From: Aquisalinus sp.
GTDB taxonomy: Bacteria > Pseudomonadota > Alphaproteobacteria > Caulobacterales > Parvularculaceae
Reading direction: 5' to 3'
DNA length: 64,000 nucleotides
NCBI GenBank assembly: GCA_022763115.1
Contig: JALEGJ010000054.1
Location: 1 to 64,000 of the forward strand
Below the pieces are notes generated by a model, which saw only the letters and a program-made list of their open reading frames with translations, ran no database searches and was not told where the DNA came from. The translations under genes were made by a program, and so were the position numbers. Below, piece after piece: positions 32,560 through 41,768 of the stretch (the first letter of the stretch is position 1; the number at the start of each line of letters is the position of its first letter).

Positions 32560-34164
32560 TCAGGCAGCTTTCATCTGCTCGACGATTTTCTCAGCCATCA
32601 TGATAACGGGTGCATTGGTGTTACCGCCCATGATGATGGGCATCAGGGACGCATCCACAATGCGCAAATTCTCGATACCGTGCACACGGCCCGTACTGTC
32701 CGTCACGGCCATCTCATCTTCGCGGCGACCCATCTTGGCTGTCCCGACAGGATGATAGATCGTCTCTGCCCGCGCGCGAATGAACCTGGCCCAGTCCGCC
32801 TCACTTTCAGGCCGCTCCTCCGGCGCCCAGTAGCCGCTGATGATTTCCGACAGCGCCGACTGCTGACTGATCTCGAACGCCTGTTTTGCCCCTTCTGTCA
32901 GTACAAAAAGATCTTCTTCCGCATCAAGATAATGTGGATCAATCAGTGGGTGCCGCTTGGGGTCATTCGAGGCAAGCCTGATGGTACCCGTCGATTTCGG
33001 GTAGAGACAACAGGCGTGGATGGTCAGCCCCTGCTGCCCCCATACTTTCGTCTTCGCATGATCTTCGCCGAATGCCGGCAGGAAAATAAACTGAATGTCT
33101 GCCTTGGGTACATCCGGCGATGACTTCGCGAACCCGGTCGCCTCGGCGAAATTCGAGGCGAACAACCCGGTCTTGTGCCGCATATAGTCACCAACGCCTT
33201 TGACGATGCCCGGCACGCTGCCAAAAGTGTAACCGAATGTCGTCCCCGGTCTGGTCTTGAACATCAGGGCTACATCCAGATGGTCCTGCAGATTGCTGCC
33301 AACGCCGGGCAGGTCTGTGACCAGTTCAATGTTATGCTCAGCCAGATGGTCAGACGGTCCGATCCCTGACAAAAGCAGTAACTGCGGCGTATTGATTGCA
33401 CCGCCACACAGAATGACTTCTTTTGCTGCAGAAAGCTCGGTGATCGTGCCGCCAATAGCGACGCGCACAGATCCGGCGCGTTTGCCATCAAAGTGAACGC
33501 GGCGCGCCAGAGCCTCTGTGAAGATGGTCAGGTTAGGCCGTGCACGCACATCTTTTGGCAAATAGGCTGTTGCCGTCGAGCAACGCCGACCATTGCGGAT
33601 AGTGGTGTCATAATAACCGACACCTTCCCGGCCATCTGCATGAAAGTCATCAATACGGCGATACCCGGCCTGCACACCTGCCTCGAGAAAGCGCTCGGTC
33701 GCAGGCTGCACCCAGTCTGCCTTGCGCACGCCAAGGGGCCCACCTGCCCCATGCCACTGGCTTTCACCGCCCGAATAGTCCTCGGACTTTTTGAAATAAT
33801 GCAGGGCATCCATAGCTGACCAGCCCTCGGCACCCGCATCAGCCCAGTCATCATAGTCCGTCAGGTCACCGCGCTGATAGCACATGCCGTTTAGGCTGGA
33901 GGAACCACCAAGTGTCTTGCCACGCGGCCAGAACAGCCGACGCCGGTCGAGATTTTCCTGTGGCTCAGTGTAATAATTCCAGTCGATCACGGTGGAGCCC
34001 AGCAACTCCGGCAACATGGCCGGGATATGGATACGATAGTCAGTATCGTTCTTGCCCGCCTCCAGCAGGCAGACCGACACGCGCGGGTTCTCAGACAGGC
34101 GGCTGGCCATCACACAACCAGCTGAACCAGCGCCCACAATGATGTAATCGAATGTCGTTTCCAT
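32560..34164 (-). CDS. GMC family FAD-dependent oxidoreductase (choline dehydrogenase-like)
   Basis: A 534-residue glucose-methanol-choline oxidoreductase. The N-terminal FAD-binding site is YIIVGAGSAGCVMASRLSE, followed by the signature GGSSSLNGMCYQRG (~82-95) and a second signature GAINTPQLLLLSGIG (~250-264). The C-terminal active site has IYHPVGTAKMG and the final NTNAPVIMMAEK helix. The family oxidises alcohols such as choline; which one here is unknown. No betaine aldehyde dehydrogenase or BetI gene is nearby, so a betA name is not given. It is convergent with the penicillin-binding protein gene. Confidence 0.92.
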   Translation of the reverse strand: METTFDYIIVGAGSAGCVMASRLSENPRVSVCLLEAGKNDTDYRIHIPAMLPELLGSTVIDWNYYTEPQENLDRRRLFWPRGKTLGGSSSLNGMCYQRGDLTDYDDWADAGAEGWSAMDALHYFKKSEDYSGGESQWHGAGGPLGVRKADWVQPATERFLEAGVQAGYRRIDDFHADGREGVGYYDTTIRNGRRCSTATAYLPKDVRARPNLTIFTEALARRVHFDGKRAGSVRVAIGGTITELSAAKEVILCGGAINTPQLLLLSGIGPSDHLAEHNIELVTDLPGVGSNLQDHLDVALMFKTRPGTTFGYTFGSVPGIVKGVGDYMRHKTGLFASNFAEATGFAKSSPDVPKADIQFIFLPAFGEDHAKTKVWGQQGLTIHACCLYPKSTGTIRLASNDPKRHPLIDPHYLDAEEDLFVLTEGAKQAFEISQQSALSEIISGYWAPEERPESEADWARFIRARAETIYHPVGTAKMGRREDEMAVTDSTGRVHGIENLRIVDASLMPIIMGGNTNAPVIMMAEKIVEQMKAA

Positions 34165-34258
34165 ATCTCTCTGTCCGTCTCCAACGGTTACACAAGCACA
34201 TTTTGGGATAAATCAAAAACACCTGGCGCAGCAGCGCACGAAGCCCACTATGCTAGGG

Positions 34259-35083
34259 TCAGTCGCTCAGTTCTCCCGCGCGTCTGGTCGCAGCAGCTAC
34301 AGCCTCAACCATCAATTCCCTGATGCCGCCCGGCTGATCCAGCACTTTCAGGGCTTCAGCCGTCGTGCCGCCTTTGGAAGTAACAGCCGTCCTCAGGGTC
34401 GCGGCAGACCGCATATCGGCGGCCATCAGAGCCCCCGCCCCGATCACTGTCTGCCGTGCCAACAGGGCCGCTGTGTCCGGCGCAAGGCCTGCTGCAATGC
34501 CCGCTTCTTCCATGGCTTCGGTCAGCAAAAACGCATAGGCCGGACCACAGGCCGACACACTCATCCCGGCATCAATCTCCTGCTCGCTGCGCATCCAAAC
34601 AGCCTGCCCGGTCGCCTCGACCAGAGCCTGTGCTGTCTGGCGCTTCGTTGCATCCACTTTTTCATCTGCATAAAGAAGTGATAGTCCCTCTCCGACCGAA
34701 ACCGGCAGATTGGGCATGACGCGTATGATTGAGACACCTTCGACACCTGCCTCTTTCAGATGACGGTCGATAGAGCTGACAGACTTGCCGGCAGCGATGG
34801 AAACGAACAGTGTTTTCTCAATAGCGGGCCATGACAGAGCCGGGACAACCACCGGAAACAATTGCGGCTTCACAGCCAGAACACAAACATCATAGGAAAA
34901 ATCCGTCTCCGGATTGACAGCCAGGCCATATTCCTCGGCTTCCCCCGCCAAAGCATCAGAGAGATTCGGATCAACCACAGCAGAGCGAGCCGGATCAAGC
35001 AACCCGGCCCCAAGCCACCCTCGCAGCATTGAACCGCCCATGGAGCCGGCACCAATGAGTAATACTGAATATTTTTCTGTCAT
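34259..35083 (-). CDS. proC: Pyrroline-5-carboxylate reductase
   Basis: A 274-residue protein that reduces pyrroline-5-carboxylate to proline with NAD(P)H. The Rossmann motif LLIGAGSMGGSMLRGWL is at the N-terminus, VLAVKPQ at ~70, RVMPNLP at ~121 and the C-terminal dimer region has ACGPAYAFLLTEAM and LDQPGGIRELMVEA. All expected parts are present. It is followed on the same strand by no close gene; the YbjN-like gene lies upstream. Confidence 0.95.
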   Translation of the reverse strand: MTEKYSVLLIGAGSMGGSMLRGWLGAGLLDPARSAVVDPNLSDALAGEAEEYGLAVNPETDFSYDVCVLAVKPQLFPVVVPALSWPAIEKTLFVSIAAGKSVSSIDRHLKEAGVEGVSIIRVMPNLPVSVGEGLSLLYADEKVDATKRQTAQALVEATGQAVWMRSEQEIDAGMSVSACGPAYAFLLTEAMEEAGIAAGLAPDTAALLARQTVIGAGALMAADMRSAATLRTAVTSKGGTTAEALKVLDQPGGIRELMVEAVAAATRRAGELSD

Positions 35084-35133
35084 CGCAGGAAATTATACCT
35101 GCTTCACATTTCCTGCAAGCTAGGGTCAGCTTG

Positions 35134-35634
35134 TCAGGCGGTGCCCTGCACTTCGAACAGCGATGCTTCCAGCGCCTCTTCTGCTGTCTTGCCGCCCCAG
35201 ATCACGTAATTGAACGCCGGGTAAAACCGCTCAAACGCCTCGGCTGCCCCGCGGATCAATATCTCTGCCTGTACCTGATCGAAATCAGCCATTTCAGACA
35301 ACACGGCGCCGTTGCGATAGACGATGCCATTATCATCGGACCACAGGTCAAAATGGCCAAGCCAGACCCGTTCATTCACCACCGCCAATAATTTGCAGAC
35401 TTCGCTTTTCTTGACGGCAGGCACTTTCAATTCCAGCGGTGCGCCCATTTGCAAGACGCGCATGTCTTCCCGCCAGGCGAACCACACGGCAATATCCCGC
35501 CACATTCCGTCAACATTGACATGCAGCTCTGTCGCATCAACCCGCTCCACATTCATGGAGGACTGGTTGGCAACTGTTTCGATCACATCAAGGGGATCGT
35601 TAAGTTCAACATCAGCTGTGACTTGTAAAGACAT
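35134..35634 (-). CDS. YbjN domain protein
   Basis: A 166-residue YbjN family protein (PF10722, type III secretion chaperone-like fold). The pattern NVDGMWRDIAVWFAWRED and the helical end fit alphaproteobacterial members that sit next to proC and ubiK. Its role is not established; E. coli YbjN overexpression affects stress and motility. It precedes proC by about 50 bp on the same strand and is likely in one operon with it. The fold similarity to T3SS chaperones is a family property and does not link it to the T3SS 15 kb away. Confidence 0.85.
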   Translation of the reverse strand: MSLQVTADVELNDPLDVIETVANQSSMNVERVDATELHVNVDGMWRDIAVWFAWREDMRVLQMGAPLELKVPAVKKSEVCKLLAVVNERVWLGHFDLWSDDNGIVYRNGAVLSEMADFDQVQAEILIRGAAEAFERFYPAFNYVIWGGKTAEEALEASLFEVQGTA

Positions 35635-35776
35635 GCAATTTTCCCGTTTTGCCGGGGCAACGGTTCAGCCCGTCACCACTCATACATAGCGGGGCGAGTC
35701 GCGGGCTTACTCAATGATTCATCAAGGGCAGTTGAAAACCAGTTGTGCATTGCACCTGAAAAGCCACACGGGGCCG

Positions 35777-36025
35777 TCAACCGGCCAGCTTTGCTTCCAG
35801 CGCCTCAAGACGGGCACGCAATTCTTCATTTTCTGCACGCGCTTTGGCCGCCATTTCCTGAACGGCCTCAAATTCTTCGCGCTGGACCAGATCACTGTCC
35901 GCGAGCAGGCGTTGCAACTGGCTCTTCATGACAGTTTCCGCTTCACGACGTACACCATCAGCAGCGCCCGCCGCTTCTGTCATCGCCTTGGCCATCTGTT
36001 CGAATATCGGGTTCTGGGTCTGCAT
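35777..36025 (-). CDS. ubiK: UbiK-type accessory factor (BMFP)
   Basis: An 82-residue protein of the UbiK/YqiC family (PF04380), membrane-active, with a C-terminal coiled-coil. It assists ubiquinone synthesis in proteobacteria. The pattern NPIFEQMAKAMTEAAG at the start and the heptad end EELRARLEALEAKLA are typical. The start at 36025 has GGA eight bases upstream; a GTG at 36052 is an alternative. In related genomes it usually lies divergent from lgt; here 2.7 kb separates them. Confidence 0.85.
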   Translation of the reverse strand: MQTQNPIFEQMAKAMTEAAGAADGVRREAETVMKSQLQRLLADSDLVQREEFEAVQEMAAKARAENEELRARLEALEAKLAG

Positions 36026-36119
36026 CGGGTTTTCCACTTCTACAGACTTCACTTAAGCGCATTGCACCGAAATGCAAACCAGCCTGATGCGAAATAGTAC
36101 CGACACGTCAAATTCATAC

Positions 36120-36149
36120 TTGACAAATACACCTCTTATGTTCTATATA
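36120..36149 (+). promoter_or_regulatory. Consensus sigma-70 promoter
   Basis: TTGACA at 36120-36125 and TATATA at 36144-36149 are separated by 18 bases. It points right, away from ubiK and towards the convergent TonB-receptor gene, with no open reading frame to serve. It is the best housekeeping promoter I saw in the window, of the quality usual for stable RNA genes. Confidence 0.75.
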
Positions 36150-36155
36150 TGTTCG

Positions 36156-36425
36156 GTGTCGGGTGGGTAACTTCCTGAACAGGTCAGCTTCAGGCTGGCG
36201 GCTCTTTGACATTATGGCGTTTATTCCCTGCGCGGTCTCATCCCGGCTTCTGACCGGCGTCGTGATACTGGCGGATGAATAGAGATGAATTTGGGTGCTC
36301 CCGTGACTTGTTACGGGACGAGCAGGCAGCAAAACTGTGTCTGCCGTAACAGAGCCTCTTACCGGAAGAGAGGGCGTGAACATTTATCGAAACTGTAGCA
36401 GATCCTGCCACGCCCTCCCCGGTCA
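36156..36425 (+). ncRNA. Candidate structured RNA or orphan rRNA-operon leader with boxA
   Basis: This 411-bp gap has no plausible protein gene. After the promoter, GGCTCTTTGACA at 36200-36211 is close to the rrn boxA antitermination element (TGCTCTTTAACA in E. coli; alphaproteobacterial 16S leaders contain GGCTCTTTGACATT). Several hairpins follow: TGCTC..CCGT with ACGG..GAGCA (36296-36324), GGCAG with CTGCC (36325-36345), CTCTT with AAGAG (36356-36370) and GAGGGCGTG with CACGCCCTC (36370-36417). No 16S sequence follows. It could be a small RNA or a stranded piece of an rRNA-operon leader. No known RNA family was recognised with certainty. Confidence 0.5.
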
Positions 36426-36436
36426 AGCCGCTGCCA

Positions 36437-38533
36437 CTAGAACTTCTTGCTGACAGAGAGACGCGCGTTAAGCGGTGCCCCTACAGTTGCCTGATGTGTA
36501 CTGTGCGCGTTCGGGAAATACAGCTCATCGGTCAGGTTCTCGACATTGATGCGCACGCGCAAATCTTCGGACACATCATAATAAGCCGCGGCATCGAAGC
36601 GTGTGTACGAAGGCAGTCTTTCCTGCGAACCGTCCGTAATCAGCGATTCGTCCTGATAGGTGGCACCGATGCCAAAACCGAATTGCTCCGTTACCTGGAA
36701 GGCACTCCAGAAGGAGAACATGTTCTCCGGCAATTCACGCGGCGTGAGACCAGTGGCAGTTTCGCCGTCAAGGTAACTGTATCCCGCCGAGATATACACA
36801 TCCTCGGTGACATAGCCCTGAAGCTGAAGCTCAAAGCCGTCAACTTCCAGCCCCCTCACTTCAAAGTTTTCACCCGTTGCATTATCTCTGGCTGCGCGTG
36901 TCTGTTCATTCTGGAAGTAAGCTGCGGTGAAACTCAACTCCGGTGTGAAATCCCATTTGAGGCCAATTTCAGCATTCTCAAAGACATCCGGATCGAGTTG
37001 ATCGTTCGTACCATTGATATTGGCGAATTGCTCACCACTGCGCGGCAGGAAGGATTCGCTGTAACTGCCATACAGGGAAATATTTTCCTGTGGCTTGTAG
37101 ATGACCCCGAACCGGGGCGAGACTTCTTCATCCGTGCGGGTACGTATCTCCAGATTAGCCGGGTCACGATTATCGACCTCAATATCAAAACTGTCGAAGC
37201 GTGCCCCGATGACAATATCCAGTTTTTCCGAAATCTCGATTTCGTCCTGAATGTAAGCAGAGAAGACGTCGATGCTGACCCGGGTGTCATCATTAAGGGA
37301 GACCGTGAAGTCGTTGACCGTAGGATCACCATCAGCATTGACACCCCTGCTACCATTCAGCGCGAGAGGCCGGGTAGCGATGAAAGTCTCTCGGTCATCA
37401 GTTGACGTATCGAAGAATGAGTTGAAGCGATCCTGATCAGAAGACGTATCAATAAATTCCATACCAGCAAGTAACGTATGATTAAGTGCACCGGTGGTGT
37501 ACTCACCAATCAGATTGCCGGACAGGATGAGATTCTGACGATCAGTCGCATCAATATACCCGTCAAGCTCAACGATATTGGTCGCCTCATCATAGTCAGT
37601 CGTAAAAAAGTTCTGATACACCTTGTCGTAGTCGCCGTAAAAGGCACTGAAATTGCCTTTCAGACGATCTGAAAATTCATGCTGCAATGTTGCGCGCAGC
37701 AAGTGGGCTTCCAGTTCGTTGAAGTTATCTTCCGGGTCCCCAAAGACGATGTCCTGCAGCGCCTCAACCGGGCGACCGTCTGCTCCCGTTGGAATACCGC
37801 GATCCACGAAGCGGTCATGGTCTGCATACTCATAAGAGAGATCAAGCATCGTAGTAGAGTTGATCTCCACACGGTATGTCGGATTGATCCCGATACGCTC
37901 ACCATCATAAAAATCACGGTGGTTATCGAGCTCGGAATAATAAACATTCAGGCGAAGAGCAGAATTGTCGGATGTCGCAAAATTACTGTCTATGGCAATG
38001 TCATAAGCCCCGAACGTATCAATACCCGCCTCAAGGTTGTTGAACTCCTCGCCCAGAACACCTTTCTTGGTGACACGGTTCAGAACACCGCCTGTACCAC
38101 CCCGACCGAACAAAAGGGCGTTTGGTCCACGGAGGATTTCGACCTGCTCCAGATTATAGAGCGGGCGGTAGTACTGAACATCGTCACGCACGCCATCCAG
38201 AAAGAAATCGGCTGTGGAGCGCACGCCCCGGAAGACAATCGCATCCCGATGCCCCTCACCTTGCGACATATTTACACCTGGCGTGTAGTCGATGAGATCA
38301 CCGATGCTGAGGAAGCCTCTGGCCCGGATTTCATCAGCGCCGATAATCGTCAGACTTTGCGGCACATCAATAATCGGTGTCGGGGTTTTTACCGCATTGA
38401 CCTGATCGGAATAGAGCACCCTGCCCTGCACGATGATCTCATCGGCAACCGTGCTTTCTGCGATAGCAGCGCCGGAAAAAAATAATGAAGAAAGTGCGGT
38501 TGTGAGAATAAGCGCGGATTTTTGTACTGACAT
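36437..38533 (-). CDS. TonB-dependent siderophore receptor
   Basis: A 698-residue outer-membrane receptor. A signal peptide (residues ~1-25) precedes a plug domain with DVPQSLTIIGADEIRARG, LIDYTPGVNMSQGEGHRD and VEILRGPNALLFGRGGTGG. A 22-strand barrel follows, ending in the C-terminal signature LNARLSVSKKF with a terminal Phe. It imports ferric siderophores, resembling the catecholate/FhuA-like class. The start at 38533 has AGGGG eight bases upstream. A perfect Fur-type palindrome precedes it, so iron control is likely. No ABC transporter or synthesis genes are adjacent. Confidence 0.93.
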   Translation of the reverse strand: MSVQKSALILTTALSSLFFSGAAIAESTVADEIIVQGRVLYSDQVNAVKTPTPIIDVPQSLTIIGADEIRARGFLSIGDLIDYTPGVNMSQGEGHRDAIVFRGVRSTADFFLDGVRDDVQYYRPLYNLEQVEILRGPNALLFGRGGTGGVLNRVTKKGVLGEEFNNLEAGIDTFGAYDIAIDSNFATSDNSALRLNVYYSELDNHRDFYDGERIGINPTYRVEINSTTMLDLSYEYADHDRFVDRGIPTGADGRPVEALQDIVFGDPEDNFNELEAHLLRATLQHEFSDRLKGNFSAFYGDYDKVYQNFFTTDYDEATNIVELDGYIDATDRQNLILSGNLIGEYTTGALNHTLLAGMEFIDTSSDQDRFNSFFDTSTDDRETFIATRPLALNGSRGVNADGDPTVNDFTVSLNDDTRVSIDVFSAYIQDEIEISEKLDIVIGARFDSFDIEVDNRDPANLEIRTRTDEEVSPRFGVIYKPQENISLYGSYSESFLPRSGEQFANINGTNDQLDPDVFENAEIGLKWDFTPELSFTAAYFQNEQTRAARDNATGENFEVRGLEVDGFELQLQGYVTEDVYISAGYSYLDGETATGLTPRELPENMFSFWSAFQVTEQFGFGIGATYQDESLITDGSQERLPSYTRFDAAAYYDVSEDLRVRINVENLTDELYFPNAHSTHQATVGAPLNARLSVSKKF

Positions 38534-38544
38534 GCGATTGCCCC

Positions 38545-38590
38545 TGATAATTATTATCAAGTCGTATGGACCCTCAGAAAATGATAATCA
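38545..38590 (-). promoter_or_regulatory. Fur-box-like palindromes upstream of the TonB receptor
   Basis: TGATAAT-T-ATTATCA at 38545-38559 is a perfect 15-bp palindrome matching the core of the Fur consensus. A second match, AATGATAATCA, lies at 38580-38590. They sit just before the ribosome site of the receptor gene and imply iron repression by a Fur-type protein. Confidence 0.75.
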
Positions 38591-38717
38591 ATCTTAAAAA
38601 GTGAGGTGGCCTGTTTTTTTTGGCAAAGCCTCTACTGGCGTGACAAAAATTCAACAACGAACAAGGTGACGGCTGAAACCCACCACGTTATGTAGGTGGC
38701 TCAACACAGGAAATATC

Positions 38718-39773
38718 ATGCCGCTGCTTCAACTGCCTTATCCGGAAATCGACCCTGTTTTCTTCTCCATCGGTCCAATCCCCATCCGCTGGTATGCTCT
38801 CGCCTATATCGCCGGGATTACACTCGGCTGGTATTACGTAACGCGGCTGATGAAAAACACGGCCCTGTGGCAAGGCGGCGTCTCGGGCACAGCCCCTGCA
38901 GGACCACCCATTTCCCGCGAAAAGTTTGATGACCTGCTGTTCTGGGTCACCCTCGGGGTAATCCTCGGTGGCCGCCTTGGCTATGTGATATTCTATGAGC
39001 CCGCCCTGCTGACGGACCCATGGGTTTCCGTGAAAGACATGATGGGTGGCACCGGTCTGATCCAGACATTACTCGGCTGGATTCACATTCCACCAGCCCT
39101 GATGATGTGGAACGGCGGCATGTCCTTCCATGGCGGCCTGATTGGCGTCACCCTGGCAGGTTATTTCTATTCCAGAAAACACGGCCTGAACGCGCTCGCC
39201 GTCGGTGATCTCTTTGCCTGCGCGGCACCTATTGGCCTGTTCTTTGGCCGGATTGCCAACTTCATCAATGCTGAGTTATATGGCCGCGAAACCGATGCAC
39301 CCTGGGGCATGGTATTCCCGACAGACCCGGAACAACTCGTGCGCCACCCGAGCCAGCTTTACGAAGCCTTTCTCGAAGGGCTGGTATTGTTCTTCGTCGT
39401 GCGAATCGCCACCCACCGCTTTGGCGTATTGAAGAAGCCGGGTTTCGCGATTGGCCTGTTCCTCGCCGGATACGGTATCGCGCGGTCCATTGTTGAGCTC
39501 TACCGCCAGCCAGACATGCACATGCCGGAGTTCCCGCTTGGCCTGACCATGGGCATCATCCTGTCACTGCCAATGATAGCGCTTGGCGCTTACCTGATCT
39601 GGCGCGCCAACGGCGGACATATGCCAAAACAGGGTGGAGATGCAACCACCGCGTCGGCAAGTTTCACTGCCGATGACAGTGCAAAGCAGGCAGATGACGC
39701 GCCTGAATCACAAACGGAAAAGCGCCCCTCCGAGACGAAAAGCGCTGACGAAAGTACAGCCGATAAGTCATGA
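38718..39773 (+). CDS. lgt: Prolipoprotein diacylglyceryl transferase
   Basis: A 351-residue inner-membrane enzyme that moves diacylglycerol from phosphatidylglycerol to the lipobox cysteine of prolipoproteins. About seven membrane segments are present, with the conserved MSFHGGLIGV and the active-site region GRIANFINAELYGRETDAPW, then RHPSQLYEAFLEG. The last ~55 residues are a hydrophilic Ala/Asp/Ser/Lys tail not usual for Lgt. The stop overlaps the next gene by 4 bp. Confidence 0.95.
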   Translation: MPLLQLPYPEIDPVFFSIGPIPIRWYALAYIAGITLGWYYVTRLMKNTALWQGGVSGTAPAGPPISREKFDDLLFWVTLGVILGGRLGYVIFYEPALLTDPWVSVKDMMGGTGLIQTLLGWIHIPPALMMWNGGMSFHGGLIGVTLAGYFYSRKHGLNALAVGDLFACAAPIGLFFGRIANFINAELYGRETDAPWGMVFPTDPEQLVRHPSQLYEAFLEGLVLFFVVRIATHRFGVLKKPGFAIGLFLAGYGIARSIVELYRQPDMHMPEFPLGLTMGIILSLPMIALGAYLIWRANGGHMPKQGGDATTASASFTADDSAKQADDAPESQTEKRPSETKSADESTADKS

Positions 39774-40900
39774 CCGATTTGGCGTTGGATACCGCCGCTA
39801 CCACACCGCTTGAAGAAATCCTGATCGCGCGCATCAAGGAGCAGGGTCCGATCAGCGTGGCAGGCTTCATGGCCGCCGCTTTGGGCCATCCGGAGCATGG
39901 CTATTACATGACGCAAAGCCCATTCGGGCAACAGGGAGATTTCACCACGGCCCCGGAAATCAGCCAGGTGTTCGGCGAGCTGATCGGCGCATGGCTGGTT
40001 CATACCTGGGAAGAAATCGGTGCCCCCGCTTCCTTCAATCTGATCGAACTGGGGCCGGGACGCGGTACGCTGATGAGCGATGTCTTGCGCACTGCCAAAA
40101 TCAGACCGGATTTCCTGAAAGCCGCACAAGTCTATTTGGTCGAAACTTCGCCTGCACTACGGGACGCACAAAAAGCACTTCTTCGGAACGCTACAGCAGC
40201 ACTTCACTGGGTCACTGATCTTGAGGAAATCCCAGGTGGCCCTGCACTGATTGTCGGCAATGAATTTCTGGATTGCCTGCCGATACGCCAGTTTGTCCGA
40301 ACCACCCGTCAGCAAGAACCCTGCTGGCGCGAGCGGCTTATCGGCATTGAGACAAAGGACGGTAAAGACAATCTTCAGTTCACTCTGTCTGATGAGTATT
40401 ACAATACCCCGGCAGGTGCCCCAACCAGTGCCAGGCCCGAAGATATATTCGAAGTCAGCGAGGCAGCGCCGAAAATCGTTCACCAACTTGCCAGACGGCT
40501 TCAGGCACATAAAGGCCGTGCCCTCTTTATAGACTACGGACACGCACAATCAGGTCTCGGCGACACATTGCAGGCTTTGCAAAACCATCAATACTGCGCC
40601 CCATTATACAAGCCGGGTCAGGCCGATGTAACGGCCCATGTGGACTTTGAAAGCCTGGCAAATAGGGCACATGAGGCAGGATTAGTCGTAAGTGGTCCTG
40701 AGCCTCAGGCCATCTTTCTCGGAAGGCTTGGTCTTGCCGCACGTGCGCAGGCGCTCGTCACACGGCTTTCGCGCGATGACGCAAAACGACTAGAAACCGG
40801 TATTCGCCGTCTGATTCACCCGGAAGAAATGGGTACGTTGTTCAAGGTGGTTTGTCTGTCTTCGAGAGACTTGCCCTTGCCCGCAGGATTTTCCGTCTAA
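39770..40900 (+). CDS. SAM-dependent methyltransferase, MidA/NDUFAF7 family
   Basis: A 376-residue COG1565/PF02636 protein. The N-terminal stretch ISVAGFMAAALGHPEHGYYM and FGQQGDFTTAPEISQVFGEL, the SAM site LIELGPGRGTLMSDVLR and the NEFLDCLPIRQF motif are intact. The eukaryotic homologue NDUFAF7 methylates an arginine of complex I subunit NDUFS2; a similar role in bacteria is plausible but not shown. It overlaps lgt (ATGA) and pgeF (TAATG). Confidence 0.9.
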   Translation: MTDLALDTAATTPLEEILIARIKEQGPISVAGFMAAALGHPEHGYYMTQSPFGQQGDFTTAPEISQVFGELIGAWLVHTWEEIGAPASFNLIELGPGRGTLMSDVLRTAKIRPDFLKAAQVYLVETSPALRDAQKALLRNATAALHWVTDLEEIPGGPALIVGNEFLDCLPIRQFVRTTRQQEPCWRERLIGIETKDGKDNLQFTLSDEYYNTPAGAPTSARPEDIFEVSEAAPKIVHQLARRLQAHKGRALFIDYGHAQSGLGDTLQALQNHQYCAPLYKPGQADVTAHVDFESLANRAHEAGLVVSGPEPQAIFLGRLGLAARAQALVTRLSRDDAKRLETGIRRLIHPEEMGTLFKVVCLSSRDLPLPAGFSV

Positions 40901-41673
40901 TGCAACAACCCACAATGCATACATCCGGATTGCTCAGCGGCAGATCAGTGAGACATGGTTTTTTTGGCCGTCACGGCGGTGTCTCGGAAGGTCATTTCGC
41001 CACGTTGAATTGCGGCCCTGGCTCTGCCGATACGCCGGAGGCTATCAGGGAAAACCGTCAACGATGCCAAGACGCGCTCGGAGCCAAAGCTCTCTATACG
41101 GCATACCAGATACACTCTGACAAAGCTGTATTCGTCACAAACAAAGCGGAAAGTGTCATCAAAGCAGATGCTATCGTGACAAATCAGCCAGATTTTGCCA
41201 TCGGCATCATTACGGCAGATTGTATGCCGGTGCTGTTTCATGACCCTGTCGCTGGCCTTGTTGGCGCTGCTCATGCAGGATGGCGCGGGGCGCTTTCGGG
41301 CATCCTTGAAAACTGCGTATCCCTAATGCGCGAACAAGGCTCGGAGCCATCAAATATCAGGGCCTGTTTCGGCCCCTGCTTGCGTATGGCCAACTTTGAG
41401 GTCGGCCTTGAGCTGGTCGATCTGTTTACGGAAAAACACGCCAATAGTGCCCGACATTTTCATCCGGGCCAGAGCGATGAGAAACGTCAACTCGACCTCG
41501 TCGCGTTCGGATGTGACAGACTGCTGGAAGCAGGCCTGCAATCATCGCATATTGATGACCTTGATCTATGCACCCTCGAAAAGCCCGATGACTTCTTCAG
41601 CTACAGGCGATCGCGACGACTGAGCTTGCCAGATTACGGGCGTAACCTGTCGGCGATCAGCCTCACAGCCTGA
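40900..41673 (+). CDS. pgeF: Peptidoglycan editing factor PgeF
   Basis: A 257-residue laccase-domain (YfiH) protein. Metal and nucleophile motifs [37 protein letters not shown] and ACFGPC are present. PgeF removes L-Ser misincorporated into peptidoglycan precursors. The start at 40900 overlaps the methyltransferase stop as TAATG; an upstream start at 40852 would lie inside that gene. It closes the lgt operon. Confidence 0.92.
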   Translation: MQQPTMHTSGLLSGRSVRHGFFGRHGGVSEGHFATLNCGPGSADTPEAIRENRQRCQDALGAKALYTAYQIHSDKAVFVTNKAESVIKADAIVTNQPDFAIGIITADCMPVLFHDPVAGLVGAAHAGWRGALSGILENCVSLMREQGSEPSNIRACFGPCLRMANFEVGLELVDLFTEKHANSARHFHPGQSDEKRQLDLVAFGCDRLLEAGLQSSHIDDLDLCTLEKPDDFFSYRRSRRLSLPDYGRNLSAISLTA

Positions 41674-41768
41674 CCACATTATTTTCCAGACCCGCCAAAA
41701 ACAGTTTGAAACACTGTCAAAAAAGCGTCACAGGAACACCATACGGGCAAATAACTGGTGGGATCGTC

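Noticed and set aside
36114-36383. 89-residue minus-strand frame between ubiK and the TonB receptor
   Set aside because: No ribosome site, no protein-like composition, and it overlaps the promoter, boxA and hairpins of the candidate RNA.
36437-37405. Plus-strand frames opposite the TonB receptor (36494-37405, 37679-38485)
   Set aside because: They are long because of codon bias on the opposite strand; no starts or family features support them.
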